64,000 bases of DNA from Pseudoips prasinana (taxonomy: Eukaryota; Arthropoda; Insecta; Lepidoptera; Nolidae): positions 17,601,501-17,665,500 of the forward strand of contig OX621242.1 of assembly GCA_951640165.1 (NCBI GenBank), read 5' to 3'. Position numbers and translations under genes: made by a program. The notes beneath the pieces were generated by a model. The model was not told the DNA's origin. It made no database searches and saw nothing but the letters and a program-made list of their open reading frames with translations. Below are positions 12,301-23,243 of the stretch, one piece after another. How positions within the stretch are numbered: position 1 is the stretch's first letter; each line of letters opens with the position of its first letter.

Positions 12301-12897
12301 CAGACGCGGACAGTGACTTTGTTTTAAACTGTGTATGCAAGGATGATGTTAATTAATATTTTGTTATTAAAAATGAACTACAATTTGACATTGTTTATTT
12401 ACGTTTTAAAATTTAATTGTAAATATAAAAGACTCCGTGACAGATCTCGTTTCGATGTGTTTAAATATGTTTTGTCATAGACATTTGGTGTTCTTTTTCT
12501 GTTGTACCACTCCAATTACTAAAGGTTGGTCACCGGTTTGAAAAATTGATTCCACTCTCGTGCGAGGTAGATATTACCGCTTGTTATTGCGATTCCCCTC
12601 CATTCTTTAATGTTTTCAATTACGTTTTTACCTTTCCGCCAATTGCCCTATTTTCCTGCTATTTTACCAATCAACACAATTTGCAGCTGTGCTTGAGATA
12701 ACAAGAGTTAAAAACGTAGTTATTGTCCAGGCTTTAAACCTATATAAAAATATAGGTCAGACGTTGGACTGCAATACTAATATGCCCAGGAGACCCTGAT
12801 CTTTAGAATCATTTTCACGTGGTGCCTTTTCAATTATCTGCCTTATGAAATACCCGAAAACAATCTTTGTTCAATTACCTGGAATCACTTATATATT
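12301..12897. other. AT-rich intergenic DNA
   Basis: Nothing recognised. Confidence 0.4.
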
Positions 12898-13047
12898 GCC
12901 GGCTTTGCGCTACCTGCATCCAGCGGCTTCAAGCGACCTTCACAAGATCCTCGGTCCATCTTGTAGGGGGCCTGCCCACGCTGCCCAGGCCGATAATTGT
13001 GGAGATTTTTGGGGGAGGCCTTTGTCCAGCAACTCATATGATGATGA
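12898..13047 (+). repeat. RTE-type LINE 3' end with inverted 5' segment
   Basis: 12985-13047 is the plus-strand 3' end of the RTE-like family (AATTGTGGAGATTTTTGGGG, GAGGCCTTTGTCCAGCA, ATATGATGATG). 12898-12984 is the segment that should precede it, but in reverse complement (CCGGCTTTGCGCTACCTGCA, then ATCCAGCGGC, then TCCATCTTGTAGGGGGCC). This arrangement is the signature of twin priming known from LINEs. Confidence 0.7.
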
Positions 13048-16000
13048 CTACTGTATTATGAATTTGTATTACAAAGTTAAATAATAGTTATCTTTTTACA
13101 GAGTGATAATTACAAAAGGAAATGAATTTACTTATAAGCAATGTCTTCACGAACAAACTATAAGAACTTTTTTCACCCTAAGAGCAGCCCGACTTTAACT
13201 ATCTAAATGTGTTTTTATGTATGTTGTGTACTGGTACATAAAAGTAAGGTAGCTTGAGTTAATGGGGGAAAATATGCGTCAACAATCAGCAACCAATGCC
13301 CTTGGTGTCACAAGCTTCAGTAGATTACATAAACGGTAAAAATTTGCCTGTAGTAAAAAAATGAAGAAGTTTCTAAAATATCACTCATAATGTTTATATT
13401 GCGTATTATGTTGCTTGAACCATTTAAATAGATGGTTTAATATGATAAACTAGCGATCCCCGTAATTAGAAATCAATCTGGGCTGTATTTGGCTTCTCAC
13501 TTAAGCAAATAGAGTTAAGAATTAGTACCTAAGTGTGAAATTAATCTAGGTTCCAAGACGGGTTTGATCTAAAAATACTATTCAAAACATACTCACGTAA
13601 GTAAATAAAAAACGCGGATCAAACTATACTTAAATTTTACTAGGCAGCTTTTTAAAACAATTATATTATCAACTAATTCTACGGATTCTATGGGCAGTTT
13701 GATTTAATTTCAACAAAATTTCCAAGTCAAAGTCCCGATTGTGATAACTATTTGGTGACCAAACTTAATCAGAACCCTTAGTCAAGTGACCGAGTAGGTC
13801 TAATAGAAGGCTAAACCCAACAGTCCAAGATGATGGTTGAATATAGATTTCATCAAAGTACACAAAGTTTGGAGTTAGATAAGTCTTAGTTTAAATCTAA
13901 CATCTGAGAAAAAATAAGTTATGATTAAAATAAGAATCTATTTTTTACACGTGTAATATATTTATTAAAATTGCGCTTTGGGTATGTCTTTTTCTAGTAT
14001 TGATATTTTAGGTACATCTTAATTTTTGCCCATGCCTTTTTCCCATTTCTATAAACTGTAAAGTAACTTGTTGTTGCAAAACCAAAAGAGAATCTATGAA
14101 AAAAATGGTTATACCCGTAATCAGATTATATTACACTTAATTATTTTACAGGATTTCATCACAATGCGGCATGCTTGATATTTGAATACTTGAGTCATAG
14201 TAATCTTGTCAGAAATTCAACATTTATTAGCAATCGATGGAACCACTGCTGCATTTCTTAATTTAATTATTATCATATACTGAGATTAATTAGACCCCGG
14301 AATAAATCTTAAGTTTATTCCATAGATTTTTCTGTACGGGAATCGAACTAGCTCACTCCTGGACCACAAACCCAATAGCTAACACCCCGCCTAATACGTA
14401 GAGATCTTCCATTTTTGATGTGCTATTATAAAAAAAGTATTGTACCAAGTATACATTGTCTGGCTCACTCAATAACATCTTTTGAATAAAGGAATGGCCT
14501 TACTTAGAGCTATTACCACAAAAAATACTGATGCATACACAGTACGTAAAACCAGTGTTATTAATCTTCCTATCACATTTTTTCTAAACTATGTATATAA
14601 AAACAAGTTGGGATATAATATGGAGTCCATGCATGTCGCGCTATCCCATCTTCCACAAAACTGCAGCGGCTCTGCTACATCAGCGGATACCCTCAAATGG
14701 AGTAATTACTCCAGCTTGATGGGTAATTAAATGTGTGAGCCGTTTGGACACTCTTTTAAAATGGGGACCACGTGCTCAGTCATTATTCAAGATCATATCT
14801 AAGAAATTGTAGCCAAAGGGCTGATTTATTTTTGGTACAATGAGTAAACATTTCCTTACAACGTGGTAAATTAGCTGAGCATATATATATAAAAAAATAA
14901 CAAATAAGATAACAAATTGAAAGAAAACAATATCGGCGATTGAAAATGTATGTTGTAAACAGTCATTATATATTTTTTTGCCTTCTAAAACAGAGCTTGC
15001 AATAACAAAAATATTGGATATTGTACGTTCTTTTGGGATATTAAACAATTTAGGTTCATAAAAAAATATTGCTTAAGAATTGTTTTAATAGTGTTACTTT
15101 ATAAATGTTAAAGTGGTGTTATCTTAGTGTGAGATTATCGTTATCTGAGATATGCATCTAAAGTCTTGGAACATGAATGGATCATACAGAAGTAATAAAG
15201 GAGAATGGAAGAGAACTGAGAAGAGAACTATTATATAATAGTATGTTATATCTATGTGATTATATCCTACTTTTAAGCAAATAATTCGTGTTATTGACGA
15301 CTCCGCTATTCTTTATCAAAAAGTAATCATAATCCATCAATGCAAATAATACCTCAATTATATTATAGTTTAAAATATTGTAGGGTTATGTAAAATTAAA
15401 ATTAGATGCTATTTTTTCATTTCTTTATGATCAACTGGAGACTAAAGTAGAGTGACCAAGCAAATAAAGAAATTGATTGAGTCCATTAAGGAGGACCTGA
15501 GGTTCAATGGAATGTTTACTAACAGAAAAAGGAAAGCCCGGGCATGGAACGAGTATCAGTAAACAAAAAAGCGGACTAAACAGATAAAATTTTTAGCCAA
15601 ATTTTTAGCAAGACATTTATTATTCTAGAAAATTACATGTTAATTAACCCTGAACCCTAGGTAGCTTTAGTAGTAGTAGTGTAGTAACATTTTTTGTTGT
15701 TGCTTTTATAGCCTTAACGTCTTATGTAAAATAAAACACGAAAACAAATTAACATTTATCACAGCGGTAAATCTTAAATAAAATCAGTACTAGACTGTTC
15801 AAAATATTTACTCACAAAAACAAATATTAGATACTGATAAAACCACTCGTGCTGCAAACAGATAAGGCATTACTCTCGACTTCTCACTACGCTCCTCTTA
15901 ATTTCAAAATGTCTATTAAATTTGTATTGAAAAGTTTGCCTTTATCACATATTTTTTTCTATATAACTACAAATAATGATATTCAGTTCAAATAAAACCT

Positions 16001-16075
16001 ATAGATACTTAAATATTGGTCTCATTTACAGCGTGTTTAGATGTTAATGTGAACTGAAAAGCGGAAAAAAGTGAA
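13048..16075. other. AT-rich intergenic DNA
   Basis: About 3 kb without a recognised gene. A SINE-like scrap with TCTGTACGGGAATCGAAC lies near 14320-14400. Other open frames (14482-14730, 14776-15048) have no recognisable domain. Confidence 0.45.
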
Positions 16076-16141
16076 CGGAAGTGATACCTACGCAAAAAAC
16101 AGTGAGCGCAGTACAGAGTGCGCAGTAACATTTACTAGCCC

Positions 16142-16292
16142 TATAAAGGGAAGGGAATTCGCGCCCCATTCACAAGTTCTATCCACCCAACGCCGACGTC
16201 ACAGTAAAGTTGGGGAGCACCGCTGGCTTCGCAACTTCGAATTTCGTTACTAACGTTTATTTTGCGTGAAGTGAATTATTTTGTGAACTAAA
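16142..16292 (+). promoter_or_regulatory. Core promoter and 5' UTR of a host gene
   Basis: TATAAA at 16142-16147 lies 28 bp upstream of an initiator-like TCACAAG starting at 16170, the spacing expected for a metazoan TATA promoter. The region 16050-16250 is clearly less AT-rich than its surroundings. The resulting leader of about 120 nt reaches the ATG at 16293, which has the favourable context CTAAAATGA. Transcription start is inferred, not shown. Confidence 0.45.
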
Positions 16293-16361
16293 ATGAAATC
16301 GTTTCTATACATTGTTGCTGTAGTTCTGGCTTCTGACGGGGTCAACTCTTTATTTTTACCA
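16293..16361 (+). CDS. First coding exon of an unidentified secreted or membrane protein
   Basis: Twenty-three codons starting MKSFLYIVAVVLASDG and ending LFLP form a textbook signal peptide: Lys at position 2, a hydrophobic core, then small and polar residues near a likely cleavage site. The open frame ends directly at the consensus splice donor CCA/GTAAGTTTC (GT at 16362-16363), a phase-0 junction. A TATA box and initiator lie upstream. Together these make a real host exon likely, with the product entering the secretory pathway. I found no convincing second exon downstream in the window, so the first intron may be very long or the gene may be identified only from its later exons. The family cannot be told from 23 residues. 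Confidence 0.5.
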
Positions 16362-16430
16362 GTAAGTTTCTTACCTTATTTTATTAACTTGACTTCACTT
16401 TAAAATGTGTCGATAAATATTTTAAGGCAA

Positions 16431-16904
16431 TATTAATACAGATTAGTTAATATACTTTATATATTTAAATAAAACTATTATCTCAACGCGTTCGTTGAAT
16501 GCATGTTATATTTTTTAATTGAATTGTTAAATTGTAGATTGACACAATTTTCTACTAAAAGTAATTATTGTAAGTTTAAAAACTTCTTTTAAGTGTTGTG
16601 CTCGTATTTTTGGGCTTTGTTCTCAAATAAATATATTATGGAAACTTGAAAACTGTTAAAAATAAAATATTAATACAGATTAGTTAATATACTTAATATA
16701 TTTAAATAAAACTATTATCTCAACACGTTCGTTGAATGCATGTTATATTTTTTAATTGAATTGTTAAATTGTAGATTGACACAATTTTCTACTAAAAATA
16801 ATTATTGTAAGTTTAAAAACTTCTTTTAAGTATCGTGCTCGTATTTTTGGGCTTTGTTCTCAAATAAATATATTATAGAAACTTGAAAACTGTAAAAAAT
16901 AAAA
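16431..16904. repeat. Tandem duplication, two units of 237 bp
   Basis: The sequence starting TATTAATACAGATTAG at 16431 recurs at 16668 and both units run through the same order of motifs to a GAAACTTGAAAACTG end. Only scattered single-base differences were seen (for example CGCG against CACG). It lies inside the presumed first intron of the gene above. Confidence 0.85.
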
Positions 16905-17552
16905 TTGTAGGAATGTATCCTTAATTACAAGCATACTTCGCTTATGTTAAAGATGGAGTTTTTATGCAGCCGTATATAAAATATACCTGTATCAGCTTGA
17001 ATGGAACTATTTTTTTAATAAAAACAATAACGCACGGACTGCAGATATGGCCCGTGTTTAACTTTAATAACAATTGCGATATTTTCTGCTAAATAGGAAA
17101 GTTAGATATATTCCTTATTTTTTCAAGAAACAATCGTATTTGTGGCATATGTCACTCTTTATTGCCACCTTTAATTATAAATATTGTTAAACACTCAATG
17201 AAGTAATGTTTGCTGATTACATCAGCCAGAAGTGTATCACTTTTAAGTTAAATTGGTTTAGAATATTTAAATTGTATGAGTCAAAATTACTCAAATCATA
17301 CTGAATTTGATATAATTATGTTCCATAAACTTGAATTGCTTAAAGACAGACACACATATTTTGTCAAATAAATGACTTTTGATAATTATATGAATACATC
17401 TTACTATTTGAGACTATAATTCTAAAAGAAACTAACAGTGACTTACATAAAACTTAATTTAAATTCATCCTTTTAATGTAAGTTACTAACAAATATTTCA
17501 GAAAAAAATTATTTGAGATTATCCATTTCCTCTGTAATATTTAGATATATAA
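16905..17552. other. AT-rich, presumed intron
   Basis: No feature recognised. Confidence 0.4.
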
Positions 17553-17795
17553 TTCATCATATCAGCCGAAAAACGCCCACAGCTGGACAGACAAAACGAT
17601 CTCCACAATTGCCGGTCTTGCGCTATCCGCATCCAGCGATTTCACAATATCATCGGCCCATCTTGTAGGGGGCCTGCGTCTTCCGATTTGTGGTCGCCAC
17701 TCGAGAACCTTTCTGCCTCAGTGGCCGTCGGCTCTACGAGCTATGTACCCTGCCCACTGTCACTTCAGCTTGACAATTTTTTGGGTTATGTCGGT
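17553..17795 (-). repeat. 5'-truncated RTE-type LINE, 3' end
   Basis: Begins on the left with CATCATATCAGCCGAAAAAC (the reversed ATGATG tail) and continues through reversed TGTGGAGATCG, GGATGCGGATAGCG, and GAGTGGCGACC to a block encoding the decayed C-terminus of an RTE-like ORF (VLEWRP, ARRADG). Non-functional. Confidence 0.7.
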
Positions 17796-17844
17796 TACTT
17801 TATATGTTTCATATAATTATATATCAAAATTATATATTTCACAG

Positions 17845-18125
17845 AATATGTATAGAACATAGAGTTCCACTGAAATGATTTGAAATTCAGTATATTAAGT
17901 GTCATTTCAACTCACACAATTTAAATCTTTGCAACTTTTCCTTATAATATATTCATATAAATATCAAAAGTCATTCATTTGACAGAATATGTATAACTGT
18001 CTCCAAGTAACTCAAGTTTATGTAACACAGAGTTCCACTGAAATTACTTGAAATTCAGTATATTTTCAGTCATTTCAACTCACCCAATTAATTTTCGACT
18101 ATTCCTTATAATATATTAAAAGGTA
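17845..18125. repeat. Diverged tandem duplication, period about 165 bp
   Basis: Two units share in order AGAATATGTATA, AGAGTTCCACTGAAAT, TTGAAATTCAGTATAT, GTCATTTCAACTCAC and TTCCTTATAATATATT. The units differ more than those at 16431, so this duplication is older. Confidence 0.65.
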
Positions 18126-18479
18126 GTATAAACATAATACAGAAAAGACATTAGGTTAAATTTTACTCCCATCTTATGTCCTGTTCTGGAGGGACTAATG
18201 TCATAACTTTCGAAATTTCCATGCAAAGATGAATTCTACTGGGTTCAATCTTTTAACGCTAGAAATTAGAATATATTTCTAGGGTAAATTTTATTGTTAT
18301 CGCTATAGCTATTATGGATACATACATTAGCACACTGTATAGATTTACTTTTAAAATATAATTCCTATATAAATTGCAGTTTGTGGTGATTGTGTTGTAT
18401 ATGTTTATCAAAATCAATCAATTATTTGGCATGATTAGTTTTAATTACTCACAAAAAGATATATTAGTAGTTAACGGTC

Positions 18480-18640
18480 AAACAATTATAATCAAATTCA
18501 AATTCAAAATTCATTTATTACGTAAAAAACTACATTTATGTGGAATCATCATTCTACCATGCATAATGTATGACGTGCAGCTACTGAGAAACACTGCCAG
18601 GAAACTCAGTAGGAATCCTTTTCTTTAAATAAAATTAACT
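18480..18640 (-). repeat. LINE-like 3' tail
   Basis: CAAATTCAAATTCAAAATTC followed by ATTTATTACGT resembles a reversed LINE 3' end with short direct repeats. The open frame across it (18374-18628) is incidental. Confidence 0.35.
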
Positions 18641-19180
18641 TAAATTTAGTTACATATTTTTATGTGTGTTGACTGAGAACAACTCAAGTAATTTTGTAAT
18701 ATGCCCTGCTACCAAGTTTGGCTTTAATAATTCTTTTAAACTTATTCATTGACAATTCTCTAATATCATTGTGCATTGGGAAGTTTTCTATCTGTCCGAA
18801 GAAATTCTAATCTAAAATACTAACTTATCTTTCTATCTAAATACCTGTGCGAAACAGGGGCGGGTTAAGCGTTTAGATTATTATTCACAACCTCATAGCA
18901 TAACGGGTCACGGTCTCCGATGTCCATCATCATAACAAAGCAGTCAGTCATGTGGTGAGATCTTATAAAAATTTAAACACTACGTATTACTGTACTCTTC
19001 ACTTCCCTTCGTCGTACCGAAATAAATATATTTCTATTTGCTACCATTACCTTTAAACATAAGTATGATCAGATAAACGGGCAGACATACCAAAAAACAA
19101 AAGGCAGGTTAATCCACTGGAAAACTTTATAATAGGAAGCTTGCTAAATCATAGCTTATGTTGATAATATCTCTTTCCTA
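18641..19180. other. AT-rich, presumed intron or intergenic
   Basis: Nothing recognised. Confidence 0.4.
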
Positions 19181-19440
19181 CTACTATCATTTTAGTCCAT
19201 CGTAAGGTTGTATGGAAGAAGTCGCTGACTACGATAAGACCGCCTATTGTACACACGGCTTCATATCAAGCTATACATCTCTAGTATAAGCTGATCCCGC
19301 GTTTTATACGATTTCCATACAATGTGAGGTCAGCTTATACTGGAAATGTATAGCTTGATATGTAGCCGTGTTTGCATGTTTTGATTGTTATTCTGCTCTC
19401 ATATATCCTACACCGTTGGTGTGCAATAAAGAGTATTTAT
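19181..19440 (+). repeat. LINE 3' UTR, family F, interrupted by a MITE
   Basis: 19205-19250 carries AAGGTTGTATGGAAGAAGTC and GATAAGACCGCCTATTGTAC, and 19376-19430 carries TTGATTGTTATTCTGC and GTGCAATAAAGAGTATTT. Both belong to one LINE 3' UTR type that ends AATAAAGAGTATTT; a reversed relative is at 41155-41470. The palindromic element 19253-19371 sits between the two parts. Confidence 0.65.
19253..19371. mobile_element. 119-bp palindromic MITE, copy 1
   Basis: Terminal inverted repeats of about 42 bp: ACACGGCTTCATATCAAGCT at the left and its near-complement ending AGCTTGATATGTAGCCGTGT at the right, with a few mismatches. There is no coding capacity. It lies within a LINE 3' UTR, so it inserted after that LINE. 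A second copy is split by the errantivirus at 55025 and 62770. Superfamily unknown; copy 2 is flanked by GTAC on both sides, which may be a 4-bp target duplication. Confidence 0.75.
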
Positions 19441-19928
19441 CCTGTCTTAAAAGATTAAGTTTAATGTGAGAAAATAACACACTTAACTATTAATAATTAT
19501 AATTATAAGGGAGAGAAGTGTACTTAAAGCTGAACACGGTCCATCCGTAATATCTGGGTTAAAACAATATTTCGGCTTTTTTGGTAAATATCGACAATGT
19601 ACAGACACAACTTAATAATAGCCTTGTGAATTGCTATCATTGTTAATATTATTGCTCGTGCCCGTTCTTTTATGTAATTTTCATTTTGAGTTTATAATAT
19701 ATTCAAATAATAATTTACATATTTATTCATACATTGACATTTAGGCATATTCATTACGATGTGAGTTAGCTATAAATTTCAAAATTTTAATTTTATTAGA
19801 TATGCATTATAGCTTACTTAAAACCGTGAAGGAAAACATCGTGACAAAACCAGCATGTGTGAGCGTTCTTTAAAATGTTCTTGCTGGCATTTGAAGTCTG
19901 CCAACCCGCACTACATCAGCGTGGTAGA
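19441..19928. other. AT-rich DNA
   Basis: No feature recognised. Confidence 0.4.
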
Positions 19929-19937
19929 CTATGGAAT

Positions 19938-20291
19938 GAGTGTACTACGTGAGCTCGACAAATGGGTGTGCGATTAACGCTTATGCGACAAAACTATACT
20001 GCGACTCACCATGGTTCGAATGCACGCTAGTGCGACACACTGAAGATCGACATTTTAGCGATTGGCTTTCTGGAACTTCGCAGGCCGCTGCCGCAGCTCG
20101 CTCGCTTCGCTCTCTCGTGCGTTGTTTTGTCATGTTCTAACCTAACCTAACCGAACTGAACCAAACCTATAAACCTATTGATCGTTCAGTGTGTCGCACT
20201 AGCGTGCATTCGAACTATGATGAGTCGCAGTACAGTTTTGTCGCATAAGCGTTAATCGCACATCCATCTGTCGAGCTCACGTAGTACACTT
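19938..20291. mobile_element. 354-bp fold-back element with 9-bp target duplication
   Basis: Very long inverted repeats of roughly 105-110 bp: AGTGTACTACGTGAGCTCGA at the left and the complement ending at GTAGTACACT at the right. The 9-bp sequence CTATGGAAT flanks both sides (19929-19937 and 20292-20300). A small core (about 20080-20180) includes CTAACCTAACCTAACC. No intact gene. A 9-bp duplication with long inverted repeats fits Mutator-like elements best, but fold-back elements of other superfamilies are possible. Confidence 0.8.
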
Positions 20292-20424
20292 CTATGGAAT
20301 CTTGGGAGAATAATGGAATTCATGATCGAATTTTAATAGCTATTTATGTAACTTCAATTTAAATTGGCTTCTTTATCTGTTGTGTGACCTACGGCCAAGA
20401 ATATTACTACGCCATCTGATACCA

Positions 20425-20610
20425 CGAGGGACGTAAATATCGTCCCGTAAATTCTACCAGAGAATTGGCAGTAGCATTCTCTGTAGGCTATGACTATCAT
20501 ACTGCGATTGCCAACCCGTCTACCAATTGTGGTGATTATGGCATAACCTCTACTTTGCGAGGAGGCTCTTGTCTAGCAGTGCACACCATACCTACTGCTG
20601 AATTGGTTAA
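20425..20610 (+). repeat. Interspersed repeat, family G
   Basis: Shares TCTACCAGAGAA, a CTATGACTATCATACTGCGA block, CCAACCCGTCTACCA and GGTGATTATGGCATA with 24480-24700, 30305-30510 and, reversed, 28205-28350. Best copies end CAGTGGACG with ATGATGA. Probably another LINE or SINE 3' region. Confidence 0.6.
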
Positions 20611-21004
20611 TACAAATAAACACCGAAAATATTGTGTAAAATATATTTCTGATACCTACATACTAAAGGCAAACGGCAAGAATGTATGAGGCTTTTGTAT
20701 CGCTAGTAAAATTTCGTGTTACGGGATATTTTATGTTTTAATTGGTGGTTAATGTGATAGAAAAGGCATTTTTAATTTCTTAGATTTTTAGAACTTGGGA
20801 TATAAAAGTTATAGCCAGTTTTATTTTAAGGTTACGTTTGGTAATCTGTGGGTCAACCCCACGACCGTGGAAACATTGCAGTTCGAAAATCACTCTTACT
20901 GCCTAAGTAATAAAGATACTGTAAATATCAAAGTGTGTCTACTGATGTGGCAATGAAATGCTAGTGTTAACTAGTGTACCAATGAAGATTGTTACATATT
21001 ATAT
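20611..21004. other. AT-rich DNA
   Basis: No feature recognised. Confidence 0.4.
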
Positions 21005-21240
21005 TTAGTTGGTAGTGCTCCTGCCTACGAAGCTGGTGGTCCTGGGTTCGAATCCCGGTAAGTGCAAATATTTGTGTGATGTGCACGAATATTTGTTTCT
21101 GAGTCATGTATTTAAGTTTTCTATGTATTTAAGTATTTATCTATCTATATAAGTATGCATATCGTCGCCTGGTACCCATAGTACAAGCTTTGCTTATTTT
21201 GGGGCTAGGATGATCTGTGTGACATTGTCCCTAGATATTA
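21005..21240 (+). repeat. tRNA-derived SINE, family A
   Basis: The head TAGTTGGTAGTGCTCCTGCC plus B-box GGTTCGAATCC is tRNA-like. The body carries ATATAAGTATGCATATCGTC, GGTACCCATAGTACAAGCTT and GATGATCTGTGTGACATTGT. 40322-40549 is a close copy and 30893-31140 a variant. It is not a tRNA gene: there is no acceptor-stem pairing and the body continues for 170 bp. Confidence 0.8.
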
Positions 21241-21288
21241 TTATTACATTTATTACATAAACCAATGTTTATGTAATAAATGTAATAA
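21241..21288. repeat. Perfect 22-bp inverted repeat, 4-nt loop
   Basis: Arms 21241-21262 and 21267-21288 are exact complements around CAAT. It directly abuts the 3' end of the SINE, whose ATT-type tail forms the left arm. Confidence 0.9.
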
Positions 21289-21386
21289 TGGTGATAAAGT
21301 AAATGTTATAGCTCTTTTTATAGTTTTTTACATGGATTTATTCCGAACCTGCCCCGAAAACCCTAAACGGGTCGCGAGTTAGGTTA

Positions 21387-21851
21387 AGGTCTCTGCACAC
21401 AGCGGGCGGGGCGCGGCGGGACGGGACGGCGACGCGACACTGAGGAGTTGTAATGTACTAGATAATACGGACGACGCCACACAGAGCCGTCCCGCTCGGC
21501 GCGACGGTAACCGTCGAGCGACGCCGCCGCCGCGCCGAGCGGGAATACAAGTCAGAAGCGGCGGGTCGGGCGCCGCGTCGGACGGTACGGAGCGCGAATG
21601 TGATTTTGTACCGTTTTACAAAAATGGATGTCGAAAAATTAGTCGAATGTGTTCGTGCTCACGTATGTTTGTACGATTTGGGCCATAGGCAGTATAGAAA
21701 CACTGTTCTTAAAATACGGTCGACGTGAATGGGTGCGGCGGGACGGGACGTGATCGCGCCCGCAGTGTGAAGGCTGCCGCCGCGCCAGCGCAGCGTCGCC
21801 GCCCGGTCACGCCGCGCCCCGCCACGCCCCGCCCGCTGTGTGCAGAGACCT
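21387..21851. mobile_element. GC-rich non-autonomous Harbinger-like element (465 bp)
   Basis: Ends with inverted repeats AGGTCTCTGCACACAGCGGG at the left and its complement at the right, flanked by TTA on both sides (21384-21386 and 21852-21854), the target duplication known for PIF/Harbinger elements. The element is extremely GC- and CpG-rich near both ends, unlike the AT-rich surroundings. A short fragment of a MADF-type coding region lies in the middle. It lacks a transposase and would depend on one supplied elsewhere. Confidence 0.8.
21624..21728 (+). pseudogene. Truncated MADF-domain start inside the Harbinger-like element
   Basis: Thirty-four codons from ATG to TGA begin MDVEKLVECVRAHVCLYD and continue LGHRQYRN, matching the start of a MADF domain (a Myb/SANT-like DNA-binding fold; an L-x-x-x-V-x-x-x-x-x-L-Y pattern followed by H-x-x-Y-R). 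Harbinger elements usually carry such a DNA-binding protein next to the transposase. The reading is lost just after the first helix, so this is an internally deleted derivative rather than a working gene. The match is by motif memory only. Confidence 0.6.
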
Positions 21852-21854
21852 TTA

Positions 21855-22841
21855 GGAAGATTCAAACAGCTATTATTTGTTGAAATAATGAAAAGGTCTT
21901 TATTTCCATTAATTACATAGTTCATAACCCAGTGTACATTTGTGTGAGGTTGCGAGGGGTTATATATGAGGTTTTGAGCGGAGGTAAATAAAACAATAGA
22001 TTATTTGTTTTTTGCAACTACATTAATTTTATTATTAATTTATCCTTAGTATTACTTCATCTAAGAATATCTTCATATAAGTACCAAACAATAATAACTA
22101 TCACATAGCACAAAGCAACATTGGGTTTATTGAGAACTTCACTCATCCGGATAATGCTTGTCTTCTTAGTCGGGGCAAACGAATGTTGCAATTAACACAT
22201 TGCAAACTCGTCATTTTAATTAAATGATAAAGCGTCTTTTCGTGAATCCATTGTCTACAGACATATATTATAATATCACGGAGGAACTGATGCTGAACTC
22301 ACGTAATATCTGCAAGATTATTTGCTAAATTGATGACATGTATCGAAACAACAGCAATAAATACCTGACAGATTGTCTTTGCCTGTCAATAAATAATTGC
22401 CATGAACAAAAAAATATTGACGACGAAAATCGTTCCTATTCTAAATCATTAATTATTACAATTTAATGCAGCTACTGTGCTTTCTTAGGTATGATAAATA
22501 AGTCTATAATTATATGATTTATATGTAATGTTGTTCCCATTTATAAATAATTAATTATAATTTCGACATTTATATTATTTTACACATGGCAATTTCTGTA
22601 AACGTAACTGCGTTTAGTTTACGATTTTAATACATTTATTTATTGAAAATAATTGAAATATTCTTTTTGATTTTATTAATTAATCCCAAGTTCTAAAAAT
22701 ATTATACTTACATTAAAATCAATACCTTAGTAGTCTTAACAAGTGGTACAAATTATATAGCTGAACAACAACGGAAGTATGCGATACGAATTCTGCCATT
22801 CTCTTTTGGTCTAAAAGTACCCTAGAAGTTTTGATGATTAA
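21855..22841. other. AT-rich DNA
   Basis: About 1 kb with no recognised gene or repeat. Confidence 0.45.
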
Positions 22842-23243
22842 TAATGTCCTCCTGACCGAATATCAATATTCGGTCAGGAAGTCAACCGTGGTCAACCACG
22901 GCGGCCAATTTCAATGGAGACTAGCCAATTACGCAGGACATATTATAGTGCACAAGTGTGTGCACAAACACAGGGGCACTTTCTATTCCATCACTCTCAT
23001 GATCCGATGGGACAACTATCGCTAGTCGTCCCTTCGTCACGACCGGAAAGAGGTCAGGTACAGGACCGACGGCTTTACATCCTGTCGGAGGCAAAGGGGT
23101 GTAATACCGCCAACTACAGGCTGGCACTGAGAAGTTTCTTTTTATGGAAAAAGCCCAAAATCACTTTTTGGCCCGACTCGGAATTTGAACCCAGGACCTC
23201 ATTATCTTCGCTTGAACACGCTACCGCTAGACCAACGATCAAT
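22842..23243 (-). repeat. tRNA-derived SINE, family D
   Basis: Closely matches 3387-3750 along its length; the tRNA-like head (reversed TTTGAACCCAGGACCTCATT, ACACGCTACCGCTAGACCAA) is at the right end. A local 15-20 bp inverted repeat around TTCGGTCAGGA (22855-22880) marks its left end. Confidence 0.75.

Noticed and set aside
21006..21065. tRNA gene
   Set aside because: A and B boxes are present but acceptor pairing is not, and the sequence continues as a SINE body with copies elsewhere. The same applies to the heads at 27150, 40322, 51012 and the reversed ones.
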